A stretch of DNA of 64,000 nucleotides from Verrucomicrobiota bacterium (GTDB lineage: Bacteria; Verrucomicrobiota; Verrucomicrobiia; Limisphaerales; Pedosphaeraceae). Shown piece by piece: positions 26,751-35,190 of this stretch. A program made the translations under genes and the position numbers. Below the pieces are notes generated by a model. It saw only the letters and a program-made list of their open reading frames with translations, ran no database searches and was not told the DNA's origin. Where the stretch lies: the NCBI GenBank assembly GCA_021325145.1, contig JAJPHR010000053.1, positions 22,194 to 86,193 on the forward strand, in the 5' to 3' direction. The number at the start of each line of letters is the position of its first letter. The stretch's first letter is position 1.

Positions 26751-28280
26751 ATGAAACGAGCATACAATTATATCCTCTCCCGGGGACGGATCGGCGTGTT
26801 GGGACTGGCCCTGATCGTGGCGGGCTCCAGCCTGGCGCTCACCCGGATCGTCGTCGCGAGAGATACGGCAGCCAAAATCACTCCCGTCAATCTCACGGTC
26901 AGCGAAACCGATCTCCCGCGTGATGGGCGCTTTACCACGAGTTTCGCGCCGGTCATCAAAAAAGTGACTCCCAGCGTGGTGAAGGTCTATGTCACCACCA
27001 AATCGAAAACGATGTCGCCCCAGCAGATGCCATTTGGCGGTGACAACGACTTCTTCCGGCACTTCTTTGGCAACCAATTCAACTTCGACGAGCAGCAGGG
27101 CGGCCGGTCGCTGCGAACGCCGCCCCAGCATGGACTCGGCTCCGGTGTGATCATCGACAAGGATGGCTACATTATGACGAACAACCACGTCGTTGAAGAT
27201 GCGGATACCATCCGTGTCGCCCTGAATGACGGGCGGGAATTCACCGGCAAAGTCATTGGCCGGGACCCGAAGACGGACATTGCGGTTCTCAAAATTGACG
27301 CCAAAAACCTGCCGTTCATAACAATCGCGGACAGCGACAAGATCGAGGTCGGCGACTTGTGCCTGGCCATCGGCAATCCCTTTGGGGTCGGACAGACCGT
27401 GACCATGGGCATCGTGAGCGCAACGGGCCGGGGTGGTTTGGGGACGGATTACGAGGATTACATCCAGACCGACGCGGCCATCAACCCCGGCAACTCCGGC
27501 GGAGCGCTGGTGGATGCGGAGGGACGCCTGATTGGCATCAACACGGCCATCCTGAGCCGCAGTGGTGGTTATCAAGGCATCGGTTTCGCGGTGCCGATCA
27601 ACATGGCGCGCAGCGTGATGACCAGCCTGCTGACGAATGGACGTGTGGTGCGCGGTTACATGGGCGTGCTGATCCAGGACGTGACGCCGTCGCTGGCCAA
27701 GGAGTTCCAATTGCAGGACGAGAAGGGCGCGTTGGTGGGCGATGTGACGCCCAGAAGCCCTGCGGACAAGGCCGGTTTCAAAAGCGGTGACGTGATCCTC
27801 GACTTCAACAAGAAGCCGGTGACGGACAGCCGCCATTTGAAATTGCAGGTGGCCGAGACCACTCCGGGTTCCACGGTTCCGGTCAAGATTCTCCGTGACG
27901 GCAAACCCATGATGCTGGACGTGACCGTCAAGGAATTGCCGGGCGAGCAGGTGGCGAAGTCGGAAAACACGGAAGCCAATCCCAGCGACGCGCTGGACGG
28001 AGTCACCGTGGGCGACCTTGACCAGGGGGCCAGGCATCAATTCGAACTGCCGGCAAACGCCAAGGGCGCGCTGGTGACCAACGTGAATCAGGACTCTCCG
28101 TCCTATGAAGCGGGCTTGCGCCCGGGAGACGTGATCGAGGAGATCAACCGCAAGCCGGTACACAACGCCGACGAAGCGGTGAAGCTCAGCGAGAACATCA
28201 AGGACAAGACCATTCTGCTTAAGATTTGGAGCAAGGGTGGGAGCCGCTACCTCGTCGTGGACGAAAACAAAGCGGGCTAA
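26751..28280 (+). CDS. HtrA/DegP-family periplasmic serine protease, two PDZ domains
   Basis: 509 residues. An N-terminal signal/anchor helix (RIGVLGLALIVAGSSLAL) is followed by a trypsin-like domain with catalytic His146 (TNNHVVE), Asp176 (KTDIAVLKI) and Ser249 (NPGNSGGAL), then PDZ1 (~300-390, RGYMGVLIQDVTPSLAKEF) and PDZ2 (~415-500, GALVTNVNQDSPSYEAGLRP). The family degrades or refolds damaged envelope proteins. The ATG at 26751 has a weak Shine-Dalgarno (GAGA). A two-component system follows after a hairpin-rich gap, an arrangement compatible with envelope-stress control but not proof of it. Confidence 0.93.
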   Translation: MKRAYNYILSRGRIGVLGLALIVAGSSLALTRIVVARDTAAKITPVNLTVSETDLPRDGRFTTSFAPVIKKVTPSVVKVYVTTKSKTMSPQQMPFGGDNDFFRHFFGNQFNFDEQQGGRSLRTPPQHGLGSGVIIDKDGYIMTNNHVVEDADTIRVALNDGREFTGKVIGRDPKTDIAVLKIDAKNLPFITIADSDKIEVGDLCLAIGNPFGVGQTVTMGIVSATGRGGLGTDYEDYIQTDAAINPGNSGGALVDAEGRLIGINTAILSRSGGYQGIGFAVPINMARSVMTSLLTNGRVVRGYMGVLIQDVTPSLAKEFQLQDEKGALVGDVTPRSPADKAGFKSGDVILDFNKKPVTDSRHLKLQVAETTPGSTVPVKILRDGKPMMLDVTVKELPGEQVAKSENTEANPSDALDGVTVGDLDQGARHQFELPANAKGALVTNVNQDSPSYEAGLRPGDVIEEINRKPVHNADEAVKLSENIKDKTILLKIWSKGGSRYLVVDENKAG

Positions 28281-28297
28281 GACGAGCTGGCAAGTGC

Positions 28298-28342
28298 GTG
28301 CGGAGCCTGGAGTGCGAAGCAAAGGAGACTCCGGCTCCGCAC
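28298..28342. repeat. GC-rich hairpin after htrA
   Basis: Arms GTGCGGAGCCTGGAG (28298-28312) and CTCCGGCTCCGCAC (28329-28342) can pair with one unpaired base. There is no U-tract, so it is terminator-like at best. Confidence 0.55.
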
Positions 28343-28357
28343 AATGCGGAGCAAATA

Positions 28358-28463
28358 CCAAGCTCCAAGGACCAAGCACCAGATAAGCCCCAAGCTCCGG
28401 CAGCATCCTTTTTGGCGCTTGGTGTTTGAAACTTCTCTGGTACTTGATCCTTGGAGCTTGGCG
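28358..28463. repeat. Repeat A2: long imperfect hairpin
   Basis: The left arm begins CCAAGCTCCAAGGACCAAGC (28358-28383), and the right arm, ending CCTTGGAGCTTGG near 28461, pairs with it with about two mismatches in 26 bases. An additional inner pairing GCCCCAAGC / GCGCTTGGTG is possible. It lies between htrA and the response regulator, so it may insulate or attenuate that transcript. Same family as A1, A3 and A4. Confidence 0.8.
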
Positions 28464-28505
28464 CTTTCCCAACGGTTCTTTTTGCAGTCAACCGCGCTTT
28501 GGGTT

Positions 28506-29189
28506 ATGTCTGATTCCGTTATGCGCATCCTGGTGGTTGAGGACGACGCCAAAATCGCTTCGTTTGTGGTGAATGGCCTCAAACAAAGCGGCTTTGCCGT
28601 GGACCGTTGTGCGGATGGCGAGGAAGGGCATCTCCTGGCCACCACCACGTCCTATGACGCGGCCATTGTCGATGTCATGCTGCCCAAGCTCGACGGCTTG
28701 ACCCTGGTTCAAAAGCTCCGGAAAGGAGGGGTTCGCGTGCCGGTGATCATCCTGAGCGCCAAGGCGTCGGTGGATGATCGGGTCAAGGGTTTGCAGGCGG
28801 GCGGCGACGATTATCTGACCAAGCCGTTTGCCTTCTCGGAATTGCTCGCGCGCGTCCAGGCGTTGATTCGGCGCGCGACCAATGCCGCCGAACCGACCCG
28901 CCTGACGGTGGGTGATTTGCAACTCGACCTGCTTACCCGCGAGGTCACGCGGGCGGGAGAGAAGATCGATCTGCAGGCGCGTGAATTCGCACTGCTCGAA
29001 TATCTGATGCGGCACGCCGGGCGTGCCGTGACCAAAACCATGATTTTGGAACATATCTGGGACTACAGTTTTGATCCGCAAACCAACGTGGTGGATGTGC
29101 TGGTCCACCGTTTGCGCCACAAGATCGACAAGGGAAAGCAGTTGCTCCACACCATCCGGGGCGTTGGCTATGTCCTCAAACCTGCTTAA
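28506..29189 (+). CDS. OmpR-family response regulator
   Basis: 227 residues: a receiver domain ([20 protein letters not shown], phospho-acceptor Asp56 in [12 protein letters not shown], conserved Lys in [10 protein letters not shown]) and a winged-helix trans_reg_C domain ([20 protein letters not shown] to [17 protein letters not shown]). The start may be the ATG at 28506 or at 28521; upstream sequence is repeat A2. The end overlaps the sensor kinase start by 20 bases, so the two form one operon. Similarity in style is to CusR/QseB-type regulators. Confidence 0.92.
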   Translation: MSDSVMRILVVEDDAKIASFVVNGLKQSGFAVDRCADGEEGHLLATTTSYDAAIVDVMLPKLDGLTLVQKLRKGGVRVPVIILSAKASVDDRVKGLQAGGDDYLTKPFAFSELLARVQALIRRATNAAEPTRLTVGDLQLDLLTREVTRAGEKIDLQAREFALLEYLMRHAGRAVTKTMILEHIWDYSFDPQTNVVDVLVHRLRHKIDKGKQLLHTIRGVGYVLKPA

Positions 29190-30651
29190 CCGTTTCGGCC
29201 GCACCATCAGCTTCCGGCTGAACCTGTGGTATGCCGCCATTTTTACCGTCAGCGCGTGCGCGTTGTTCGTTTTTCTCTATTTGTTGCTCGCGGTGGCGAT
29301 TGGGTGGAAGGATCAGGAAGTCATTGACGCCAAGTTCAAGGAGTTCTCCACCGTCTATGAAGCGGGCGGCTTGCCGGCGTTGAAGAGCATGATTGACCGC
29401 AGCACCCACGGCATTCAGCGGGCTGACGACAAGCCGCTGTTCGTTCGCTGGGTGAGCCCCTACAAAAGCGTGGTGCTCCTGGCCGCGCCGCAGGATTGGG
29501 TTGCCTTCGATCCCAACGTCGTCAATGTGGGCGGCTCGCCGGCGCATCGCGTTTATCTCCGCGTTCCCAAGGACGCGGAAAAGGATCTCGTGCTGAAGTC
29601 GGACCAATTGTACGACGGATCGTGGTTGCAAGTGGGCCGCAGCACCAACAGCCGCGAGGCGGTGCTCAAGCCGTTTCGCCGGATTTTTTTCGCGGTGATG
29701 ACGCCGATTGTTTTGTTTGGATTCGTCGGCGGCGCGTTCCTGGCGCATCGCGCGATGAAACCGGTGCGGGAAGTCGTCAGCACGGCGCGGTCAATCATCG
29801 ACACCGGCAAGCTGGACGCGCGCGTGCCCGTGCGGCGGTCGGATGATGAATTGGATGAGATGGCCCAGCTTTTCAACCGGATGCTGGACAAGAACCAGGC
29901 GTTGATCAAGGGCATGCGCGAATCGTTGGATAACGTCGCGCATGACTTGCGCACCCCGCTCACGCGATTGCGCGGCACGGCGGAAGCCGCGTTGCACGCC
30001 GCACCCGGAACCGACGGCGCCCGGGAGGCGCTCGCCGATTGCGTCGAGGAATCCGACCGTGTGTTGACCATTCTCCAAACGCTCATGGATGTGGCCGAAG
30101 CGGAGGCCGGCGCGATGAAACTCGCCCGCGCGCGGGTGGACGTTTGCGCGCTGCTGAACGAGGTCATCGAGCTTTATCAATATGTGGCTGAGGAAAAGCG
30201 GATCACCGTGACGGCTGATTTTTCCGAGCCGTGCGAAGGTTCGATTGATCCCACGCGCATGCGGCAGGTGTTCGCCAACCTGCTCGACAACGCGATCAAG
30301 TACACCGGCGAAGGCGGCCAGGTGACTATTCAAGCCCGGCACGAAGACTCGAACCTCGTCGTCCGCTTCCGCGACACCGGCATGGGCATCCCCGCAGCGG
30401 AGCAGGAAAAGATTTGGGACCGGTTGTATCGGGGTGACAAAAGCCGGTCTCAACGCGGCCTGGGGCTTGGCTTGAGCCTGGTGCGGGCAGTCGTGCACGC
30501 TCACCAGGGGCGCGTGCAAGTCGTGAGCCAGCCGGATCAGGGGGCGGAGTTCACGGTGAGTATTCCGGGGGAATTGTCCGAGCATTCCAAAGGGACTCCG
30601 CTGTTAAACCCGGGGTTGGAAGAAACCAGCTATTCCGGGTTGGCAAAATAA
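29170..30651 (+). CDS. Sensor histidine kinase, EnvZ/CusS-type
   Basis: 493 residues. TM1 is at about 17-42, a periplasmic domain of ~135 residues follows, then TM2 (about 175-195, [23 protein letters not shown]), a HAMP domain ([13 protein letters not shown] to [15 protein letters not shown]), a HisKA domain with His258 in [15 protein letters not shown], and an ATPase domain with [16 protein letters not shown] and [12 protein letters not shown]. The architecture is that of heavy-metal or envelope-stress sensors. The ATG at 29170 lies inside the end of the regulator gene, indicating coupling. Confidence 0.92.
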   Translation: MSSNLLNRFGRTISFRLNLWYAAIFTVSACALFVFLYLLLAVAIGWKDQEVIDAKFKEFSTVYEAGGLPALKSMIDRSTHGIQRADDKPLFVRWVSPYKSVVLLAAPQDWVAFDPNVVNVGGSPAHRVYLRVPKDAEKDLVLKSDQLYDGSWLQVGRSTNSREAVLKPFRRIFFAVMTPIVLFGFVGGAFLAHRAMKPVREVVSTARSIIDTGKLDARVPVRRSDDELDEMAQLFNRMLDKNQALIKGMRESLDNVAHDLRTPLTRLRGTAEAALHAAPGTDGAREALADCVEESDRVLTILQTLMDVAEAEAGAMKLARARVDVCALLNEVIELYQYVAEEKRITVTADFSEPCEGSIDPTRMRQVFANLLDNAIKYTGEGGQVTIQARHEDSNLVVRFRDTGMGIPAAEQEKIWDRLYRGDKSRSQRGLGLGLSLVRAVVHAHQGRVQVVSQPDQGAEFTVSIPGELSEHSKGTPLLNPGLEETSYSGLAK

Positions 30652-30765
30652 AGCGCCATTCAAAGTCAATTCGCTAAATGAGTCGCTACTCGTCCGCCAT
30701 TCTTTGTGATGCTTCCCAGCCACGTTGGGCTTGGCATGCAAGGAAGCATGAGTTATTGTGTGAGG

Positions 30766-31017
30766 ATGAGCACTGTGGATGTAGCCACGTTAAAGGCCAA
30801 CGCGGAGGAGTTGATCGCGAAAGCCATCGCCGGTGAGGCAACGGTAATTGAACAGAACGGCAAGCGCGCTGTGCTGCTGCCGTGCGAAGGAGTTGCCCCC
30901 GACTTTGAACTCGATCGTGAGACAGACCAATTATTGCGTACGCGGATCCAAGCTCCCGGACGTGAACCCAATCCAGCAGACTGGGAAGCTTTGCGGCAAA
31001 GCATCCGGCGGCAGTGA
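30766..31017 (+). CDS. Type II antitoxin, Phd/YefM-like
   Basis: 83 residues. The N-terminal half MSTVDVATLKANAEELIAKA ... ATVIEQNGKRAVLLP has the Phd/YefM pattern (V-x2-L-K-x-N-x2-E-L-I ... I-x-x-NGK-x-A-V-L-x-P), the DNA-binding and dimerisation part. The C-terminal tail (DWEALRQSIRRQ) would wrap the toxin. Its stop overlaps the toxin's GTG by four bases. An autoregulatory operator should lie just upstream; none is obvious by eye. Confidence 0.78.
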   Translation: MSTVDVATLKANAEELIAKAIAGEATVIEQNGKRAVLLPCEGVAPDFELDRETDQLLRTRIQAPGREPNPADWEALRQSIRRQ

Positions 31018-31322
31018 AGCTGATCGTCAAGTCCCCTGTCTGGGACGATCTGCGCGAGATCGGATCGCGAATCGCCGAAAATAACCCAGAGGCGGCGGAT
31101 CGATTCTTCATGGAGGCGGAGGTGGCGTTCGGGTTGTTGAGATCCCATCCAGGCCTCGGTCGCCTGCGTAGCTTCTCCTTGCCCGGAGTGCGCTCATGGG
31201 TCATCCCGGCTTTTCCGAGGTATATCGTGTTCTACCTGCCGACACGAAGCGAAGTGCAGGTCCTGGCGGTGGTACATGGAGCGCGGGATGTGTCGGAGGT
31301 GTTAGCCAGCCGGTTAAAGTAG
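31014..31322 (+). CDS. Type II toxin, ParE/RelE superfamily
   Basis: 102 residues from a GTG at 31014. It begins MKLIVKSPVWDDLREIGSRI, the ParE/RelE start, with NNPEAADRFFMEAEVAF in helix 2 and WVIPAFPRYIVFYLPTRSEVQVLAVVHGARD at the C-terminus, the core beta-sheet and the H-x-x-RD ending typical of ParE. The gene pair would form a stabilisation module; whether the target is gyrase (ParE) or the ribosome (RelE) cannot be told from sequence. Confidence 0.82.
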   Translation: MKLIVKSPVWDDLREIGSRIAENNPEAADRFFMEAEVAFGLLRSHPGLGRLRSFSLPGVRSWVIPAFPRYIVFYLPTRSEVQVLAVVHGARDVSEVLASRLK

Positions 31323-31378
31323 TCAAGTGGAACTGATCGCGCCAGGCGGCGTTGGCTCCAGCGCATTTCTTGACGCCA

Positions 31379-31708
31379 TCATTGTATCAATCCTTCGGCA
31401 ATAAATGGGTTTTGTCTAATGGCGGCAACGCTTTCCGGGCTTGTAAGTGGTGGGTTGGGGCCGGTCACCAATTTACCGGCACCTGTCTCGCCAGGACCTC
31501 CCGAGATCGGCGAAGTTCCGATAGTGGCTGTCATTGTCAGTCGGCCAATCGCAGCACAAAATAAGACTCCAGGCAACAACAGTGCCCCCGAGTCCCCGGT
31601 GCACCAGGCAAAAATGAAAACAGGAGAGAGCGAGCGAAAGCACGGCAAAGCAAATAAAAGGAGTCCGCAGTTGCGTTGCGAACGAGTGATTTGTTGTTGT
31701 GATCTCAT
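31379..31708 (-). CDS. Possible small protein, unknown (low confidence)
   Basis: A 109-codon minus-strand frame with a hydrophobic, Cys-containing N-terminal half (GLLLFALPCFRSLSPVFIFA, then ALLLPGVLFCAAIG) and a Gly/Pro/Thr-rich C-terminal half. A purine-rich AAAGGA lies seven bases before the ATG at 31708. I recognise no family. It could be a small exported protein or chance. Confidence 0.28.
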   Translation of the reverse strand: MRSQQQITRSQRNCGLLLFALPCFRSLSPVFIFAWCTGDSGALLLPGVLFCAAIGRLTMTATIGTSPISGGPGETGAGKLVTGPNPPLTSPESVAAIRQNPFIAEGLIQ

Positions 31709-31760
31709 CCGAACGTCCTTTAGTCAAATAAGCATCCAGTCTCTCGTAAACCTAAGGGCT

Positions 31761-31888
31761 GAATGCTAAAGGCCAAAATCTGAAATCTCGGGAGAGGGAC
31801 CGAGAGCGAGGACGAGGACGAGCACGAGCACGATTAGGGGGCTTTGGGACCGGCCTTCGCTCGGAAGCTTCGGCCCGGCAAGCGGGGT
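31761..31888. repeat. Repeat C1 with an internal hexamer array
   Basis: A ~128-base element that recurs at 35191. It starts with GCTAAAGGCCAA, runs through CTCGGGAGAGGGAC, then carries a hexamer array of five units of the form CGAGNN (31801-31830), and ends GATTAGGGGGCTTTGGGACC followed by an imperfect hairpin GGCCTTCGCTCGGAAGCTTC-GGCC. The second copy has only two hexamers. Confidence 0.85.
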
Positions 31889-31916
31889 GGGATAGGTCTG
31901 GAGGGAGTATATAATG

Positions 31917-31955
31917 AAAACACCAAATACCAGGCTCCAACCAAAGACTAAAGGG
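31917..31955. repeat. Partial family-A repeat (A5, left arm only)
   Basis: AAAACACCAAATACCAGGCT and CCAACCAAAGAC match the left-arm style of A1, but no right arm follows. It ends just before the stop codon of the oxidoreductase gene. Confidence 0.5.
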
Positions 31956-31960
31956 GCAGA

Positions 31961-33304
31961 TTACACCTTGTCCGGCTCGGGATGTTGCCAGGGTGAACGG
32001 TAGGGGCGGCGAAGGCAGCGGTTGGCTTCGTCGTCGCCGATGACCTGGCCTTTGACTCCATCCCAGGCGAGGGAGCGGCCGAGTTTCATGGAGACGTTGG
32101 CCAGGATGCAGCAGGAACTGGAGATGTAGCCTTCCTCGATGTCCGCGACGGGCCGGCCGCGGTTCGTGATGCAGGTGAGCAGGTTTTGCATGTGCCGGCG
32201 GACGGCGGGCGCGCAATGTTTCTCCAATTCCTTTTCGGTCTTGTCCTCGGGAAATTGTTCAAGTTCGTAGGCGACGTCGCGGTGAATGGACTCGCCTTTG
32301 CCGTGCGGGATGAAGTCGTAGCTCCAGACGCTGGCTTTCAAGGTGCCTTTGTCACCGTAGAAGGTGGCGGCCCAGGGATACTTGGGATCAGGCGCTTCGC
32401 CCCAGGTGCGATGCTGCCAGATCACCTGGAGGTCATCGTATTGAAAGGTGGCGGTTTGCGTGTCAGCAATGTTCGCCTTGCTCGCTTTGCTCATCATGAT
32501 GCCGCCGCTGGAACTGATGGTCTTGGGCCAGCCGAGATCCAGCATCCAACGAGTCATGTCAAACATGTGGATGCACATGTCACCGACGGTGCCATTGCCG
32601 TATTCCATGAACTGACGCCAGCCCTTGGGGTGAACCATGGCATTATAAGGGCGCATGGGCGCGGGGCCGGTCCACATTTCGTAATCGAGGTAATCGGGGG
32701 GCGCGGTGTCCGGCGCGGTGCGGTTCGGGTCTTTCGGGTAATAACAGCAAAGTTCAACCAGGCCGATCTTGCCGAGCTTGCCTTCCTTGACCAGTTCGCG
32801 AGCCTCGATGAGGTGCGGGGTGCTGCGGCGTTGCGTGCCCACCTGCACGACGCGCTGGTGCTTGCGCGCGGCGGCGAGCATCGCCTGGCCTTCCACCACG
32901 TCCACGCTGACCGGCTTCTGGACATAAACATCGGCGCCGGATTGGACGGCGGCGATCATCGCAAGGGCGTGCCAATGATCGGGTGTGCCGACCAACACGA
33001 GGTCGAGGTCCTTCTCCTTGAGCATCTCGCGGTAATCGCCGTAAGTGCGCGGCTTCTTCCTGGAGAGCTGGCGCGTTGCGACCAAGTCCGCGGCCTCGGA
33101 GAGCATTTGTTTGTCCACGTCACACAGCGAAACGACCTCGACGGGCGCGACCTGGACCAGGCGCAAGAGGTCGACTTTGCCGTACCAGCCGCAGCCGATA
33201 AGCCCGACGCGCTTTTTCTGGTTGGCGAAATCGGCGGCGTAGTTGTGAAAAGCGGACAGCGCCAACCCCGCGGCGCTGGTTTGGAGGAATCGGCGGCGGT
33301 TCAT
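31961..33304 (-). CDS. Gfo/Idh/MocA-family oxidoreductase, Tat-exported
   Basis: 447 residues. A twin-arginine signal (MNRRRFLQTSAAGLALSAF) starts the protein. The Rossmann motif is VGLIGCGWYGKVDLLR, followed by TPDHWHALAMIAA and VYVQKPVSVDVVEG (the EKP-type motif, here QKP). The C-terminal domain has GDMCIHMFDMTRWMLDLGWP and YGDKGTLKAS. Such Tat-exported paralogues are numerous in Planctomycetes and Verrucomicrobia and are thought to act on sugars or glycosides in the periplasm. The ATG is at 33304; the frame continues upstream through repeat A3, which is not coding. Confidence 0.88.
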   Translation of the reverse strand: MNRRRFLQTSAAGLALSAFHNYAADFANQKKRVGLIGCGWYGKVDLLRLVQVAPVEVVSLCDVDKQMLSEAADLVATRQLSRKKPRTYGDYREMLKEKDLDLVLVGTPDHWHALAMIAAVQSGADVYVQKPVSVDVVEGQAMLAAARKHQRVVQVGTQRRSTPHLIEARELVKEGKLGKIGLVELCCYYPKDPNRTAPDTAPPDYLDYEMWTGPAPMRPYNAMVHPKGWRQFMEYGNGTVGDMCIHMFDMTRWMLDLGWPKTISSSGGIMMSKASKANIADTQTATFQYDDLQVIWQHRTWGEAPDPKYPWAATFYGDKGTLKASVWSYDFIPHGKGESIHRDVAYELEQFPEDKTEKELEKHCAPAVRRHMQNLLTCITNRGRPVADIEEGYISSSCCILANVSMKLGRSLAWDGVKGQVIGDDEANRCLRRPYRSPWQHPEPDKV

Positions 33305-33352
33305 GGAAGCGATGGTATGGCAGCGCGCGTTTAAATACAAGCGGGGGGAAGC

Positions 33353-33465
33353 AAGTTCCAAGCACCAACATCCAAGCTTCAGAAAAGCCCCAAACAACAA
33401 ACACCAACACACTCTCGGAGCTTGGTGCTTGAGATCTGGAGCTTGGATGTTGGTGCTTGAAATTT
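33353..33465. repeat. Repeat A3: long imperfect hairpin (arms 33353-33382 / 33436-33465)
   Basis: The left arm contains CCAAGCACCAACATCCAAGC and the right arm CTTGGATGTTGGTGCTTG, so ~28 bases pair with two or three mismatches around a loop of ~50 bases. It lies between divergent genes, so it cannot simply be a terminator for either. Confidence 0.8.
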
Positions 33466-33528
33466 CAGCACTCCGACGTTTTCCAATGCGGCTCGACAAA
33501 GTGCCAAGCCGGGCGCATTGTGACTGGA

Positions 33529-34137
33529 ATGGCATTCAATCCGGATTCGCGCCTGGACCAGTTGTGGAACGAGTACAGTCTCGCGTTCAAGGATTTCGAT
33601 GATTTGACTCTGGCGCGCTGGCTGGCGCAAACGCTGGGCCAGTTGGAAGGCCGGACGTGGCGGTTGTCGCATCCATTGCTGGGCGCGTACCGGCTGGCGG
33701 CGCAACTGGCCTACCAGCGACAGGTGTGGTTGAAACGGCTGGCGACGACTCCCGCGGCGTACGCCGACGCGCCGTGTTGTCGCGCCCCGTTGTTGCCATT
33801 GCTGACCCGCGAGGTGCGGGAATCGGGCCTGATCTGCCAGCATTGCAACGAAACCCTGGTGCCGTTTGAAGAGATTCCCGACGAGCTGCGCGCGGAGCTG
33901 GACACCTGGGCCGGCCAATACGCGCCCGTGCATGCGGTGGCGCATTGGGATGATCGCCAGCGCAAAAGCGCGGGCAACTACGATCAGGCGTATGAGAATG
34001 CCGCCGCTGATGCCGAACGGCTGCTCGTCACCGTCGCCCGCGACATTATGCCCAAGTTCCTGGATTTTTATCCCGCCGCCGTGTGGGAGGACCAGGATGA
34101 GTGCTTGTCGGTGCAGCCGGAGGATATCGAGCTTTAA
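33529..34137 (+). CDS. Conserved-looking hypothetical protein with four cysteines
   Basis: 202 residues from the ATG at 33529 (an in-frame GTG at 33520 is possible). It is helical and rich in Leu, Ala and Trp. A cysteine pair at 83-84 (APCCRAPLLP) and a CxxC at 103-106 (LICQHCNETLVPFEEIPDEL) could form a small zinc site. The segment from ~125 to the end (HAVAHWDDRQRKSAGNYDQA, DIMPKFLDFYPAAVWEDQDEC) is acidic and aromatic. No signal peptide or membrane helix. I do not recognise the family; codon use resembles its neighbours. Confidence 0.65.
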   Translation: MAFNPDSRLDQLWNEYSLAFKDFDDLTLARWLAQTLGQLEGRTWRLSHPLLGAYRLAAQLAYQRQVWLKRLATTPAAYADAPCCRAPLLPLLTREVRESGLICQHCNETLVPFEEIPDELRAELDTWAGQYAPVHAVAHWDDRQRKSAGNYDQAYENAAADAERLLVTVARDIMPKFLDFYPAAVWEDQDECLSVQPEDIEL

Positions 34138-34138
34138 T

Positions 34139-34228
34139 GTCCAATGACCAATGCCCGAAGAATGCCCAAGGCTCAAGTCTCAATGGGATTTGGAGTTTAG
34201 GCATTCTTTGCTCATTTGCCATTTGGAC
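34139..34228. repeat. Repeat A4: long imperfect hairpin
   Basis: The left arm GTCCAATGACCAATGCCCGA..AATGCC and the right arm GGCATTCTTTGCTC..TTTGCCATTTGGAC pair over ~30 bases with mismatches. It begins two bases after the hypothetical gene's stop and lies before a co-oriented gene, so it could act as a processing or termination signal. Confidence 0.75.
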
Positions 34229-34278
34229 GTAGCGCATTGCAGTTGTCCCGCGCTCTCCCGCGGTGATATGATTTTGGG

Positions 34279-34962
34279 ATGAAGTTCATCTTCCGGTGGG
34301 CATTCCGGTTGTTCATCCTGCTCCTTGTCTTGTTGGTGGCGGGCATTTTGTTGCTGGATACAATCGTGAAAGCGGCGGTCGAAAGCCGGATTCGCAAGGA
34401 AACCGGCATGGAGGTGAAAATCGGCAGCCTTTCGGTCGGCCTGATTTCACCGGTTTTTACGGTTGAGAATTTCAAACTCTATAACACCGCTGAATTCGGC
34501 GGGTCGCCGTTTTTGGATTTGCCCGAATTGTATGTGGTGTATGATCGTGGCTCGCTGTTCTCCCACAAAATCCACTACAAACTCATCCGCTTCAATCTCG
34601 CGGAGCTTAACCTGGTCCAGAACAAGCAGGGAAAAACGAACCTGCGCGCATTGCAGGACCGGCAGAAACAGGCCCGGCACAGCGCCGGAACGACCAAACC
34701 GGCGGAAGGCTCCGGCTTTAAATTCGCGGGAATCGAGACGTTGAATATCAGCCTGGGCAAAGCCACTCTTTTGAAAATGAACAACCCCAGCCAGCCATGG
34801 GAGCTTAAATTGAACGTGCGCAACAAAGTCGTTACTGGAATCAAGACCGACGAGGAGCTGAGCGACACTTTTTATCTGATCCTGCTGGAGGCCGGAGCAA
34901 AGCCCGCGCTCGAATTCACGGCGGACGCCGGCGGCGCACCGAAAAGCGCCGGGAAACAGTGA
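34279..34962 (+). CDS. AsmA/DUF748-like membrane-anchored protein
   Basis: 227 residues. One strongly hydrophobic N-terminal helix (FRLFILLLVLLVAGILLLD, ~10-28) is followed by IVKAAVESRIRKETGMEVKI and GSLSVGLISPVFTVENFKLY, the characteristic start of AsmA-like or DUF748 envelope proteins (an amphipathic helix then parallel beta strands). Full AsmA proteins are 600 residues or more; this is a short member with a Lys/Gln-rich middle and a ~80-residue beta tail. A role in envelope lipid or protein homeostasis is by family analogy only. Confidence 0.65.
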   Translation: MKFIFRWAFRLFILLLVLLVAGILLLDTIVKAAVESRIRKETGMEVKIGSLSVGLISPVFTVENFKLYNTAEFGGSPFLDLPELYVVYDRGSLFSHKIHYKLIRFNLAELNLVQNKQGKTNLRALQDRQKQARHSAGTTKPAEGSGFKFAGIETLNISLGKATLLKMNNPSQPWELKLNVRNKVVTGIKTDEELSDTFYLILLEAGAKPALEFTADAGGAPKSAGKQ

Positions 34963-35069
34963 GTGCCTGCATAGGCTGGCTTCGATCAAAACAGAGGGTG
35001 GAGGGGTCGCCGCTGCGCCCTGCCATCGTGGTTGATCCGCTTGGCACCCGGCACGGGTCGGGGGCAAAT

Positions 35070-35150
35070 GTCACGGGTTGTCACGGCTCGCGTCACGGGT
35101 CGCGCTTCAGAATAGGGCCGTTTTTATTGGGTTGTCACGGTGTCACGGGT
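35070..35150. repeat. Cluster of five GTCACGG direct repeats
   Basis: GTCACGG occurs at 35070, 35080, 35092, 35134 and 35142, four of them extended to GTCACGGGT or GTCACGGCT. Spacings are 10, 12, 42 and 8 bases. It may be an operator array or a decayed tandem repeat. Confidence 0.6.
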
Positions 35151-35190
35151 CTGGACCCCCTGAGGGCCGAAATGCTAAAGGATGAAGGCT

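Larger units (their letters stand above)
31323..31960. other. Long intergenic region between TA module and oxidoreductase
   Basis: About 640 bases. The left two thirds hold only the doubtful 109-codon minus frame. The right third holds repeat C1 (31761-31888) and half of a family-A element (31917-31955). No other feature was seen. Confidence 0.5.

Noticed and set aside
26715..28472. 585-codon open frame antisense to htrA
   Set aside because: Same GC-driven effect; it also runs through repeat A2.
32186..33334. 382-codon plus-strand frame across the oxidoreductase
   Set aside because: The minus strand encodes a full Tat signal and Rossmann fold; the plus frame has none.
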